Shown here piece after piece: positions 22,455-36,409 of a DNA stretch of 64,000 nt. The position numbers and the translations under genes were made by a program. Numbering within the stretch: position 1 is the first letter of the stretch; every line of letters begins with the position of its first letter. The notes below the pieces were generated by a model that was not told where the DNA came from, made no database searches, and was given only the letters and a program-made list of their open reading frames with translations. Source of the DNA: Muscardinus avellanarius. Lineage: Eukaryota; Chordata; Mammalia; Rodentia; Gliridae. The stretch spans positions 112,913,393 to 112,977,392 of the forward strand of contig OY726559.1 of NCBI GenBank assembly GCA_963383645.1, read 5' to 3'.

Positions 22455-23205
22455 GGTACTAAGGATGAAACTCCAGGGGTATTCTAACTCCAAACTACAC
22501 TCCACCCCAGCTCTGCTTTGTTTTTATTTTGTTTTTTATTTTTGCAGTACCAGGGATGAATTCAGGGGCATTCTACCTCCAAGCTACACCCCCAGCACTA
22601 TTTTTTATTTACCTTGATTTAGTTTTTATACTTATTTATTTGCAGTACTGGGGATGGAACCCAGGGGCAATCTACCCCAAACACCATTTTTTATTCTTTA
22701 TTTGGAAACGGTCTCACTGAGTTGCAAAGGACCTCACTAAGTAGCTGAGAATGTCCTTGAACCACAATCCTCCTGTCTCCATTTCCCAAATGCTGGGATT
22801 ACAGGTGTGCGCCACCATTCTGAGCTCAGTTTTTAATTTTGAAAGAGTTTCACTAGGTTGGCAAGTCTCACCACTTGTTGAGACTCTCCTTGAACATTTG
22901 ATCTTGTCTCAGCTTCCAAAGTACTGGGATTACATGCGTGCACCACTACATCCAGCTCCAAATGAATTTTTCCACTTTTCCTCCTGTAAGGGGTGTGTGT
23001 GTGTGTGTTACTTGGGATGGACCCAGGGACTTTTTACCTCCTAGCTACATCCCCAGAACTATTTTTTATTCTTTACCTTGAAACAGGGTCTCACTGAATT
23101 GCAAAGGGCCTCACTAAGTAGCTGAAGCTGTCCTCGAACCACGATCCTCCTGTCTCAGCCTCCCAAATGCTGGGATTACAAGGGTGCACCACCACGCCGG
23201 CTTTA
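22455..23205 (-). repeat. Antisense SINE array after unit 3
   Basis: Starts with the same 'ttttggtactaaggatgaaac' segment that follows unit 2, then three further antisense copies, with a short (GT)n at about 22992-23008. Confidence 0.8.
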
Positions 23206-23299
23206 AGTTGTTCTTTCCAGGAATTTTGGTCATCGTGACACAAAGCTGACTAACACACACCACAAAAATATTCATCTCAGTAGTTAAGAACAGTAAAGG

Positions 23300-23849
23300 T
23301 TTCCTGGGTGCCAGCACCTATAATCCCAGCTCCTGAGAAGGATCAAAATTTTCAGGCCAGCCTGGGAAAACTTATGAAACCCTATCACAAAATAAAAGAC
23401 AAAGCTGAGCATGGTGGCCCACTTTGTAATCTCAGTACCTGGGAGGCTGAGACAGGAGGATCCCAGGTTTGCAGCCAGCCTGAGCTACTCAGTGAGGTAC
23501 TGTTTAAAAATAAAAAATGAATTGGAGTCCAGCGTGGGGACACACACTTGTAATACCACTACTTCAGAGGCTGAGACAGGAGGATGCCAGGTTTGCAGCC
23601 AGCCTAAGTTACTCAGTAAGGTACTGTTTAAAAATAAAAAACAAATTGGAAACCGGGCATGGTGGCGCACGCTTGTAATCCCCGCTCTTGGGAGGCTGAG
23701 ACAGGAGTATCGCACAGGTTCAAAACCAGCCTCAGCTACTTAGTGAGGCTCTCAGCAACTTAGTGAGACCCTGTTTTCAAATAAAAAATAAAAAAGGTCT
23801 GGGAGTATAGCCTGGAGGTAGAAAGCCTCTGGGTTCCACACACAGTACA

Positions 23850-23880
<31 letters not shown>

Positions 23881-24190
23881 ATTGGAGTCCACCGTGGGGA
23901 CACATGCTTTTAATCCCACTATTTCAGAGACTGAGACAGAAGGATTACAGGTTCAAAGCCAGCCTCAGCAGTGTAGCGAGGCTCTCAGCAACCTAGTGAG
24001 ACCCTGTTTCCAAATAAGAAAAAAAAAAAAAATCAGGCTAAGGGTATAGCTTGGAGGTAGAACGCCTCTGGGTTCAATCCCCAGTGCCACAATATAGAAA
24101 TAGTTAAGTAAAACAGGGCTAGGGGTGTAGCTCAGAGGTAGAATGCCCCCTGGGTTTCATTCCCAGTACAGGAGGAAAAAAAAAAAAAAG
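23300..24190 (+). repeat. Sense SINE array with a local duplication
   Basis: Five or more sense copies. The phrase 'attggagtcca[g/c]cgtggggacaca' occurs at about 23521 and 23881, marking a locally duplicated variant SINE. (TAAA)n at 23849-23881. Confidence 0.8.
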
Positions 24191-25245
24191 CACCAGTGCA
24201 ATGCCCAGCTTCCCCATGGACATATTTCTGGAAAGAGCATTATTTGAAGAGCCCAAGGCAGGCCTTTCAGGAGGACTTCTCTAAGGAGGCTTGCTATCAC
24301 AGGAGATGACAGCCCCACGCCAAGACCTGGAGGTGGAAGAGGATGACAGTGACAGTCTTGGGCTTGCCTAGGTCCAGGCTAATGAATACATCTGGGTCTT
24401 AGTTTGTTGTTGCTTGTTTTTGTTTACGGTACTGGGAACTGAACCCAGGGGTGCTATACTACTGTGCTACATACCCAGCCCTTTTGTTATTTCGAGACTG
24501 GGTCTTGCTAAGTTGCTGAACCTGGGATCCTCCTGCCTCAGCCTCTTGAGTGGCTGACATTACACAAACACCAGTGTGTTGCAAGTACCAGTGTGTTCAA
24601 CCTACAGACTGAAGTTTTCTAGCCTAGAGCCTGGATGTGCAGGAGGCTCTACCATGGAGGTGTGTGTAAGTGCACGCTATCGTGTTCACACACAAGGAAA
24701 TCACCCGAGACACATTTCTCATGACGTATCCCTGTTGTTAAGTGGTGCACGGTTATATGATATCTATATATGAAACACATATGTGAAAACTGAATTAATA
24801 ACATGAGCCTGTGTCTCTCGAGTTGGCAGTATGCTTCCTAGATCAGGGTGTTTAAAATGTTACTGGTCCAGTTCAACCTTTTACCTGAGGCTGGCCTCGA
24901 ACCTGGGATCCTCCTGCCTTAGCCTCAGGCCATGTGCCTGCAGTTTGTCCTTCAGCAGAGTTAATTCCCTGTAGATTTAAACAACTATATGGCTTTCTGT
25001 CATTAATGTTGTCCATGCAAACGCTTCTGGGTGACCGCAGGATACACACACACACACATATTCAAATATGCTTAGGTCTATGGTATATTTGTTCTCTGGG
25101 GCCCAGAGGGTTGGCTATAGAGTGTGCAGCGTTCTGACAGAACTAGAGAATTGTAGGTGAGTATGTGGCGCCCCCGTGTGGCCCCGGGCGTTCCCCACTT
25201 TCAACAACAGCCTGGGTTCCCACTCTCCCTCTCCCTTGGTCTGTT
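24191..25245. other. Unique DNA with one antisense SINE; no gene recognised
   Basis: Unique at 24191-24385, antisense SINE at 24395-24565, then unique DNA to 25245 with a small SINE-like piece at about 24885-24925 and a (CA)n at 25042-25056. ORFs are short and unfamiliar. Confidence 0.5.
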
Positions 25246-25264
25246 AGAAATGCTGGCCCATATA

Positions 25265-25648
25265 AAAAAAAAAAAAAAAAACTCAATTACGTCATTTTCA
25301 GGGAAATGGATGGAACTGGAGGACATTATGCTAAGTGAGATTAGTCAGGCACAAAAAATAAGAAATCAGATGCTTTCCCTAATATGTGAGAGGGAGAAAA
25401 GAGGAGCAAACAAGACAACCTAAAGGAGGAGAACGGAGGGGGGAAGAGGAAAATCTCTAAAGCTCACAATGTACTTAAACATATCGAAGTCAATCACTAA
25501 GCCAAGCAAGGGAGGGAGGGATGGGGAGGGAATGGGGTGGGATTTGGGTAGGGGTTAAATCAGCGATGAGTACATGTTTGTACACACAAGTTTTTTACCC
25601 CAATAAGTTGTATGAATATAATGCACCAATAAAAAAAATTTTTTTAAA
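25265..25648 (+). mobile_element. 5'-truncated L1 3' end with a perfect 19-bp TSD
   Basis: Contains the L1 tail motif 'ggatggaactggaggacatt', 'gctaagtgagattagtcagg', a G-rich polypurine tract ('gggagggagggatgggga') and 'caccaataaaaaaaa'. A 19-bp direct repeat, AGAAATGCTGGCCCATATA, flanks it at 25246-25264 and 25649-25667. The L1 portion is limited to the extreme C-terminal coding end and 3' UTR, so it is not functional. Confidence 0.9.
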
Positions 25649-25689
25649 AGAAATGCTGGCCCATATAGAGACACATGCCCCATTTTTTT

Positions 25690-26600
25690 TGTGTGTGTAT
25701 GTGTGTAGTACTGGAGATTGAACCCAGGGGCATTCTACCTCCAAGATATACCTGCAGCCCTATTTTACTTTGGGCAATGCTGGGGATTGAACCCAGGAAC
25801 ATTTTACCTCCAAGCTACAATCTCAGCCCTATATTTTATTCTTTATTTTTAAACAGGGTCTCACTAAGTTGCAGAGGGCCTCCCTAAGTAGCTGGGGCTG
25901 GCTGCGAATCTGTGATCCTCTTGTCTTAGCCTCTCAAGTTTTGGGATTACAAGCATACGCCGGGATCAGCCCTATTTTATTTTATTTATTTATTTATTTA
26001 TTTATTTATTTTATTTATTTATTTATTTTTGCGGGTCTGGGGATGGCACCCAGGGGCATTTGATCTCCGAGCTATACCCCCTGCCCTAATTTTTATTCTT
26101 TATTTTGAAACCGGGTCTCACTGAGTTGCAGAGGTCCTCACTAAGTAGCTGAGGCTGTCCGCGAACCGCGATCCTCCGGTCTCAGCCTCCGGAATGCTGG
26201 GATTACAAGCGTGCGCCACTACGCCCGGCCCTATTTTATTTTGTTTTATTTTATTTTACTTTGTGGTACTGGGAATAGAACCCAGGGGCAGTCTACCTCC
26301 GGACTACACCCCTGACCTATTTTATATTTTATTTGAAAAACGGGGTCTAAGTTGCTGAAAGCCTCATTAAATAGCTGAGGCTGGCTTTGAACCTGCACCA
26401 TCCTCCTGTCTCGGCCTCCCAGGTACTGGGATTACAAGCATAGGTCACTGCCCGGCTCAGCCCTATTTTATTTTTGAAACAGGGTCTCATTAGATTGATT
26501 AGTCTTACTGGCCCAGGCTGTACTCGAATCTGCACGATCCTCCTGTCTCAGCCTCCCAAATTCTGGGATGACAGGTGTGTGCCACCATGCGGGCTTAATT
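25690..26600 (-). repeat. Antisense SINE array downstream of HAPLN2
   Basis: Five antisense copies or fragments with (TTTA)n at 25977-26028, running up to the HAPLN2 3' region. Confidence 0.85.
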
Positions 26601-26717
26601 AACATCCTTTACCTTCTCGGGGCTCAGTCGGCGCCCTGGGTGCTAGATCATCCCCTCCAACACTTACCCCCAGCTTCCAAGCCTTTCAGCCTTTCAAACA
26701 CAGGAGGTCCCAGTTAC

Positions 26718-26723
26718 TTTATT
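26718..26723 (-). terminator. HAPLN2: Polyadenylation signal of HAPLN2 (AATAAA)
   Basis: Minus-strand AATAAA ('caataaagtaactgg') lies about 220 nt downstream of the stop codon and before the SINE array. It is the first canonical hexamer after the gene. Confidence 0.7.
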
Positions 26724-26941
26724 GTTGTAGGCAGAGGCCAGTTAATCCCCGGGCGTTCCTCCCGCCCCCTACTGCTGGCTTTGTTCTCTGCCTGGGTCGG
26801 GGCAGCCCAGCGTCTTCTGCATCCGCGACCTCCCTCCCGGATGCTGGTCCAGCTCCCCGGCTGGGCAGGCAGGTCTGGGGGGGACGGCTGCTCGGCGAGA
26901 GGCCCCGCCACCACTGCCCAGGCCCGGGGGCTGCGTGAGCC

Positions 26942-29611
<2,670 letters not shown>

Positions 29612-29630
29612 GCTCGGGAGGCGGAGGGCA
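29612..29630 (-). other. HAPLN2: HAPLN2 5'-UTR part of the first coding exon
   Basis: On the minus strand an acceptor 'ccccgcacacag' ends at 29631, 19 nt before the ATG at 29611, so the start-codon exon probably begins at 29630. This implies an upstream non-coding exon. Confidence 0.55.
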
Positions 29631-29829
29631 CTGTGTGCGGGGCAGAGTGGGGGGGGCATTCTTTGAGTAGAGGGGAGAAGATGGAGGAAGAGGAACCCCC
29701 TTTGGTTGTTGAGGCTGGCCTTGAACGTGGCTCAGCCTCCAGGCACCATGCCCAGCTAAATAAAAAAGGTATTTCAAATGCAAGTGCTTTAGCAGATTTC
29801 TTTTTTCTTTCGTCCTGAGGTTTGAACAC

Positions 29830-30129
29830 AGGAAACCAAGGGCATTCTACCTCTGAACTACACCATTTCTTTTTTTCTTTTCTTTTCTTTCTTTCTTTCT
29901 TTTCTTTTTTTTTTTTTTAAACTGGGGATGGAACCCAGGGGCATTCTACCTCTGAGCTACACCCCCAGCCCTATTTTTTATTCCTTATTTTGAAACAGGG
30001 TCTCACTGAGTTGCAAAGGGCCTCACTGAGTAGCTGAGGCTGGCCCTGAACCACCATCCTCCTGTCTCAGCCTTCCAAATGTTGGGATTATAAGCGTGCG
30101 CCACCATGCCTGGCTTCTATTTATCTTTA

Positions 30130-30175
<46 letters not shown>

Positions 30176-30780
30176 ACTGGAGGTTGAGCCCAGGGGCATT
30201 CTACCTTCAAGCTACAACCCCTATTTTATTTTTAACTTGAAACAGAATCTGTCGAGGTTGATGACATTCTCACTGCTTGCTGAGGCTGTCCTCAAACCTG
30301 TGATCCTCCTGTCTTAGCCTCCCAAGTACTGGACTCACAAGCGTGCATCACTATGCCTGGCTCTATTTTTGTCTTTAAATTTTGAAACAGAGTCTTGCTA
30401 AATTGCTGAGATCTCACTAAGCTGCTGAGACTGACTCCAAACCTACCATCTTCCCATCTCAGTCTGTCAAGTAGCAATATTACAATTGTGCGCCACCACA
30501 CCTGGCTCTCATATGTATTCTTGACCTTAAAAAAAAAAAATAAACTAGCCGGGCAAGGTGGTGCACACTTGTAATCCCAGCATTCAGGAGACTGAGCCCA
30601 GAGGATTATGGTTCACAGCCAGCCTCAGCTACTTAGGAGGCCCTTTGCAACTCAGTGAGACCCTGTTTTGAAATAAAGAATTAAAAAAAAAAATAGGGCT
30701 GGGGTGTAGCTTGGAGGTAGAATGCCCCTGGGCTCAATCCTCAGTGCCACAATAAGTGAGTAAGTAAGTAAGTAAGTAAG

Positions 30781-30811
<31 letters not shown>

Positions 30812-30960
30812 AAATAGGGCTGGGGGTATGGTTCAGAGGTAGAATGCCCCTGGGTTCAATGCCCATTATCCCCCACAAACAATCCCCCAATATTTAAAAA
30901 AAAAAGGGGCTGGAAGTGTACTTTGGGGCAGAGGTAGAATGCCCCGGGGTTCAATCTCTG
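29830..30960. repeat. SINEs upstream of HAPLN2
   Basis: Antisense copies at about 29905-30115 and 30170-30510 around (GT)n at 30132-30174; sense copies at about 30543-30960 with (TAAG)n(TAAA)n at 30757-30811. Confidence 0.85.
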
Positions 30961-30964
30961 GTAG

Positions 30965-32170
30965 ACAAAACAAAATCACCGTGTGCACACATACCATCTT
31001 GTTGCCCTTGCAGAAAATGACGTGGTAGCCAGGGGCTCCGTTGCCTACCTGTCAGAAGCTGGGCTCTTCCCAGAGGAAGGGAGCATCGCTTAGCAGCTCT
31101 CGGTCCTGCCCAAGAAAGAGGTGCCAGGTGAAAGTGTTGCCCGAGACTCACAGCCCCGGGACTGGGGCTACCCATCCCCATGTTTGCTCCGGTTACACCT
31201 TTGAGAAAAGGCTTCTTTCCCGCGTACAAAGAAGCCACGGAACCAAAAGCCAGTCCCCCCAAATCAGGCAGCAAGCCAGGCTGTGACCGGCCTCCAGCCT
31301 GGTCGCTATCCCTCGGAGCTCACTGCGCTGACACCAGCGGGGAGATCATGGGCTTGGGGTGAGATGGCGCTGGTCAGGGGAGACGCTGGAGGCCACCCAG
31401 GAGTGACTCCCTGGGAGAGCGTAGACAGCAGGCGCCTGCTGCTTCTGTTCTTGGAGCAGGACGGGTTGGCCTGTTTGGTGGGTACAAGTGTCCCACCGAT
31501 GGGGATGGGGCTGAACTCCGAGGTGGCTCAGACTCCACAGCTGCCAGGCTCCGGAGCCTCTACCTTTCCCTCCACTCCCCTGTCCTCACCTCCGCCCTCC
31601 GGGGTCTGTGCGCACATTGCCTTTGGGAAGGGGCTTCAGGGTGGCATCCGTACTTCCGTGGCTTCTAGCGGCTTCAAGGAGCCTGACCCCTTCTCTCCAG
31701 CCCCCCTGTCTGTCCACTTGTCCTGTCAGTCTGTCCCTTCCATCTCTGTCCCCACCCCATCGGAAGCACAATTTCCCATTGTCTCTGTCTTTCCCCCTAT
31801 TGTTAAATAACAGGGCCCCTTTCTTTATCTCATGGGTAATGGCAACGAAATGCCAACAGCTGGGGATGTGGGATGCAGGACCGGCTGACACACACCACCG
31901 GAAAGAGGGCTCTGCGGGGCGGGGCAGGGCAGGGACTGACGGCCAGGAGAAGGGGTGAGGGGACAGCGCAGCAGCGGGAGGCTGGGGTCCCCTCAACACC
32001 CTGGTCTGCACAACTGTACAGAGGCTGCGTCTCAGGCCAGAGGAACGGCCTGTGTCCATGGAGGACGTAGACAGAGAGAAGAAAATTAGTGCGGAAGAGT
32101 TTTCTGTCTCCAGGAAGGAATACGGAAGGGATATGGGATTTCTGAGGCTGGGAGAACTTTGGAAAGTTCT
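30965..32170. promoter_or_regulatory. Unique 1.2-kb block upstream of HAPLN2, candidate promoter or enhancer
   Basis: SINE-free island flanked on both sides by dense SINEs, as expected for constrained sequence. It contains two ATTGT cores, at about 31778 and inside a near-palindromic AT-rich element at 31795-31815. These resemble SOX-family half-sites, which is of interest because HAPLN2 is expressed in oligodendrocytes. ORFs of up to 175 codons on both strands have no recognised domain. Confidence 0.35.
31049..31150 (-). other. Candidate 5' non-coding exon of HAPLN2 (weak; right boundary unknown)
   Basis: In the only large unique block upstream of HAPLN2 (30965-32170), a minus-strand sequence ends 'cccagcttctgacag' followed by a consensus donor (gtaggc, exon end 31049). 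This would pair with the acceptor at 29631. No transcript evidence is available from sequence alone. Confidence 0.3.
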
Positions 32171-32174
32171 CCAA

Positions 32175-33033
32175 GAGAGAAATCGGGGTTTTGGGGTTTT
32201 TTGGTAATAGAGATTGAAACCAGGAGCGTCCTACCACTGGGCCACACCCCCAGCCCTTTTAATTTTTATTTAGAGAAAATAAGTCTCACTAAGTTACCCA
32301 GGATTTCAGAGCTGCTGGGGTTACACATTTATAGCTTTTTTTTCCCCCTGCGGGTCTGAGATGGAACCCAGGGGCATTCGACCTCCGAGCTACACCCCCA
32401 GCCTAGTTTTTATTCTTTATTTTGAAACAGGGTCTCACTGAGTTGCAAAGGGCCTCTCTCAGTAATAACTGAGGACGGCCATGAATGACGATCCTCCTGT
32501 CTCAGCCTCCCAAATGCTGGGATTATAAGGGTGAGCCATCACCCCTGGCTTTTTTTTTTTTTAACTGGAAGGAGTGATAGGGCATAAACCCGGGAGCATT
32601 TTACCTCTGACATACACACCCCAGCCCTTTTTTTTTTTTAAGAGGATCTCCTTAAGTTGTGGAGGGTCTCACAAAGTTGCAGAGGCTGGCCTCAAACCTA
32701 TGATCCTCTTGTCTTGCCCTCCCAAGTACTGCCAAGTACTGGGATCCCAGGAGTAGGCTACCACACCTGGTTACATTTAGAGCTTTAAGAATCTTTTTTT
32801 TTTTTTTTTTGGTGGTACTGAGGGTGGAACCCAGGGGCTTTTCTACCTCCGGGCTATACTCCCAGACCTATTTTATACTTTATTTGGAAACAGGGTCTCA
32901 CTAAGTTGCTGAGAGCCTCACTAAGTAGCTGAGGCTGGCTTCGAACCTGCATGATCCTCCTGTCCCAGCCCCCCAAGTGTTGGGATTACAAGCATGTGCC
33001 ACCATGCCCAGCCTTTAAGAATCTTATTTTCCT

Positions 33034-33097
<64 letters not shown>

Positions 33098-33410
33098 TCA
33101 CCACTGAGCAATCTCGCATGGATAGCTTCTAGCTTTTGCAGCCGCGCACTTTCAGAACTAAGCAGGTGGGGGGTGTTAAGGACAAAGGGCCTCCTCATTC
33201 ATCAAAAGAAGAGGAGACAGGAAAGAGGATAACTGGGCATGGTGGCGCACACTTGTAGTCCTTGCGCTTGGGAGGCTGAGACAGGAGGATGCACAGATTC
33301 GAAGCCAGCCTCAGCAGCTTAGTGAAACCCTGTTTCCAAATAAAATATAAAATAGGTCTAGGAGTGTAGCTTGGAGGTAGAAAAGCCCCTGGTTTCTACC
33401 CCCAGTACCA
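32175..33410. repeat. SINEs and (TTTC)n upstream of HAPLN2
   Basis: Antisense copies from about 32200 to 33010, (CTTT)n at 33034-33099, a unique stretch, and a sense copy at 33232-33410. Confidence 0.85.
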
Positions 33411-33411
33411 C

Positions 33412-33419
33412 AAAAGAAA

Positions 33420-33468
<49 letters not shown>

Positions 33469-33470
33469 GA
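33412..33470. repeat. (AAAG)n microsatellite in a SINE tail
   Basis: GAAA repeats directly after the SINE end 'cccagtaccacaa'; tail-derived. Confidence 0.9.
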
Positions 33471-33960
33471 AAAGAGAGGGAACTGCCCACAACCACACAC
33501 AGTGCAGTGTTGAGTCAAGCCTAGAACTTTCTGCTCCCCTCCTCAGCTATCCAAATGAGAGGCGCTCCAGGTTTCCACTTGGGCTACACCCGCTCAAGGG
33601 TGGGGGCAGCTGGCTAAAAGCTCCAGGGCTCCGATGGCCTATCCTCAGGTTCACTCCATCCTTCTTTCTGAGCCCTGGCCTCCTCCTCCTCCCGGACTGT
33701 CTCTCAAGAGAGAAGACAAAACAGACCCTGTCTCATGGGACAGGACACCCTGGTCCAGCTCCTCAAGACTGGCTTCTTCCCAACTCAAACAGAGGGAGGG
33801 AGGGGGAGGGGAGGGGGAGGGGGAGGAAGAGTAGAAGGAGCCCCATAGCAGAAGAGAGCTGCACCACCTCCTTTCCCAGGCTCCTCGTCCCAATTCCTTT
33901 CTAACTGCCCTTCTGGGATGAGAATCCAGAAGGGCCAAGCTTGTAAGGAAAAGACCTGAT
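33471..33960. other. Unique stretch between HAPLN2 and GPATCH4
   Basis: About 490 bp, with a purine-rich 'ggagggagggggaggg' tract at about 33791-33830. No gene recognised. Confidence 0.4.
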
Positions 33961-35088
33961 GGATTTTTTTTTTTTTTTCAGTACTGGGGATGGAACCCAG
34001 GAGCATTCTACCTCCAAGAGACAACCCCAGCCCAATTTGTATTCTCTATTTTGAAACAGGGTCTCACTGAGTTGTAAAGGGCCTCCCTAAATACCTGAGG
34101 CTGTCCGTGAACCGCGATCCTCCTGTCTCAGCCTCCCAAATGCTGGGATTACAAGCGTGCGCCACCACGCCTGGCTCTAATTGGATGTTTTAGTTAGTAT
34201 TTCTTCGAATTCAGTGATCTTTTCTTTTTCTTTTTCCACTTTTTTTTTGAAATACTGGAGACTGGACTAACAGAATGTAACTTTGTTGTCCAGGGTCTTT
34301 GATAAATAATCTACAGGTAGCCAGGCATAGTAGCCCGTGCCTGTAACCCTAGTACTTGGGAGGCTGAAACAGGAGGATTGCAAGTCCAAGGCCAATCTCA
34401 GGAGCTTAGCTAGACCCTGTTTCAAAATAACAATAAAAGGGGCTGGAGGTGTAACTCAGAAGTAGAATGACCCTGGGTGCTATCCCTAGTACAAAATAAA
34501 AACAAGCCAGGCATGGTGGCACACACATGTAATCCCAGCATTTAGGAGGCTGAGACAGGAGGATTGTGGTTTGCGGACAGCCTCAGCTACTTAGTGAGGC
34601 TCTTTGCAACTCAATGAGACCGTTTCAAAATAAAGAAAAAAAAATAGGGCTGGGGGTGTAGCTCAGAGGTAAAATGCCCCTGGATTCCATCTCCAGTACT
34701 GAAAAAAAAAAAAAAAAAAAAAAAACAAAAACCCTACAAGCTGGTTATGGTGGCACACACTTGTAATCCTGATACTTGGGAGGCTATAACAGAAGGATCT
34801 GGGTTCTCTGCCAGTCTCTGCTACATAGTGAGGCAGTTCACAGACAGCCTCAGCTACTGAGTGAGGCCCTCCACAACTTAGTGAGACCCTGTTTCAAAAT
34901 AAAGAATAAAAAAACAGGGCAGGGGGTGTACCTCAGAGGTTAAATGCCCCTGGCTTCCATCCTCAGACCCGAAAAAAAAAATAGGGATGGGGGTGTAGCT
35001 TGAAAATAGAATGCCCCTGGGTTCCATTCCCAGCACCCCCCCACACACACACATACACAGCCTACAGAAGCAGAAAAATAGAAACATT
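33961..35088. repeat. SINEs between HAPLN2 and GPATCH4
   Basis: Antisense copy at 33962-34178, unique DNA to about 34315, then four sense copies to about 35040 and a short (CA)n. Confidence 0.85.
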
Positions 35089-35105
35089 TATCATACATGT
35101 ATTCT

Positions 35106-35314
35106 TTTTTTTTTTTTTTTGGTGGTACTGGGGTTCCTGGAAGCCCTTCTACCTCCGGTATACACTCCCACGGGCTACACTCCCAGACCTATTTTTAAAC
35201 ATTTTTATGTGGAAACAGTCTCTTAAGCCAGCGAGGCTGGCTCCGAACCAGAGCAATCCTCCTGTCTCCACCTCCCAAGTTTGGGGATTACAAGCGTGCG
35301 CCACCATGCCCGGC
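35106..35314 (-). mobile_element. Antisense SINE of a variant subfamily with a 17-bp TSD
   Basis: The insertion is bounded by TATCATACATGTATTCT at 35089-35105 and 35315-35331; the last T may be part of the poly-T tail. The copy carries the variant 'ttcctggaagcccttctacc' in its ID-like half, as does the copy at about 9510. The intact TSD indicates one clean insertion. Confidence 0.9.
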
Positions 35315-35331
35315 TATCATACATGTATTCT

Positions 35332-36000
35332 AACCTAATTGAGATCCTGTTACACAAACCATTCCTATGTAGTTAGCATCTCTGTCAGCACCTAACATGC
35401 AGCTCGGCTCTGTTATTCATGTCTGCATCACATTCCAGTAGATAACTGTAGCCTAATTTATTTAATGCGATGCCTATTAACACATTTAGGTTGCTAGGTG
35501 TTGGAACAACTAGCTATTTTGGGGAAAATTAAGCATATCCACAACTCATTCCTTAAATCCAGAAAGCGCAAAGATTTACATTAAAAAAATAAAATCATCA
35601 AGATATCATAATAAGAGGTAAGCGTGATGGCGCACGCTTGTAATCCCCGCTTTTGAGAGCCTGAGACAGGAGGATCAAATAGGTTCCAAACCAGCCTCAG
35701 TTACTTAGTGAGGCTCTCAGCAACTTAGTGAGACCCTGTTTCCAAATAAAATATAGAATAGGTCTGGGAGTATAGCCTGGAGGTAGAAAAGCCCCTGGTT
35801 TTTATTTCATTCCCAGTACCACAAAATATATATAAATATATATTCATAAATAAATATATATATTCATAATAAGAGCTGGGCGTGGTGGCACATGCTTGTG
35901 ATCCCAGTACTTGGGAGGCTGAGACACTGGAAACACTGTCTCACTAGGTTGATGACACCTGCGATCCTCCTGTCTCAGCCTCCCAAGTACAGGGATCCAG
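35332..36000. repeat. Unique AT-rich DNA, then SINEs with (AT)n tails
   Basis: Bases 35332-35615 are unique; 'cctattaacacatttaggttgct' faintly resembles an old LINE fragment. Then a sense SINE (35618-35820), an AT-rich tail (35826-35868) and partial SINEs to about 36000. Confidence 0.6.
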
Positions 36001-36119
36001 CGCTGCTCCCCAAGCCCAGGCCCGGCCAGTTTCTATGGTAACCACACCAGCGAGTTTCCTTGGCGGACCCGACCTCGGTACCCGCGGGCGTCTCTATGGT
36101 CTCGGCGGCCTAGAAGGAC

Positions 36120-36199
36120 CGACGCGGCACTTCCGGGAAGATGGCGGCGCCCCTGTCGGGTGCGGCACGTGTGTCTGCGGAGAGGGCCCCGCGGTGACG
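36120..36199 (+). promoter_or_regulatory. GPATCH4: GPATCH4 promoter and non-coding exon 1
   Basis: A small CpG-rich region contains an ETS site (cacttccggg, 36128-36137) directly followed by a YY1-type element (aagatggcggc, 36138-36148), a common pair at TATA-less housekeeping starts. Exon 1 ends at 36199 with a consensus donor (gtaagg). The 5' end is not defined but is probably near 36120. The ATG inside the YY1 motif opens a short complete uORF, given separately. Confidence 0.75.
36141..36197 (+). CDS. Upstream ORF (18 codons plus stop) in GPATCH4 exon 1
   Basis: The ATG within the YY1 element is in good context (G at +4) and reads 18 codons, Ala/Arg-rich, to TGA two bases before the exon 1 donor. 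It is in exon 1 only and does not overlap the main start in exon 2. Whether it is translated depends on the true transcription start, because YY1 sites often sit at or just downstream of it. Confidence 0.35.
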   Translation: MAAPLSGAARVSAERAPR

Positions 36200-36409
36200 G
36201 TAAGGGCTCCTTCCCTGGCTCGGGAGCAGGTGTGGGGCCAGAGAGCGGTGTCACCCAAGTGGCCCTGCAGGAAGAGGGTTTCGGCCTCGGGAAAGGGCGG
36301 CGGCTGTTCGTCGAAAGTCCGCTGCAAGCGGCCCCCACCCCCGTGTCGTTCAGCTCGAGGACGGCCAAACGCATTCTCGAGCTGCATTGAGCTCGGGCTG
36401 GGGGACGAA

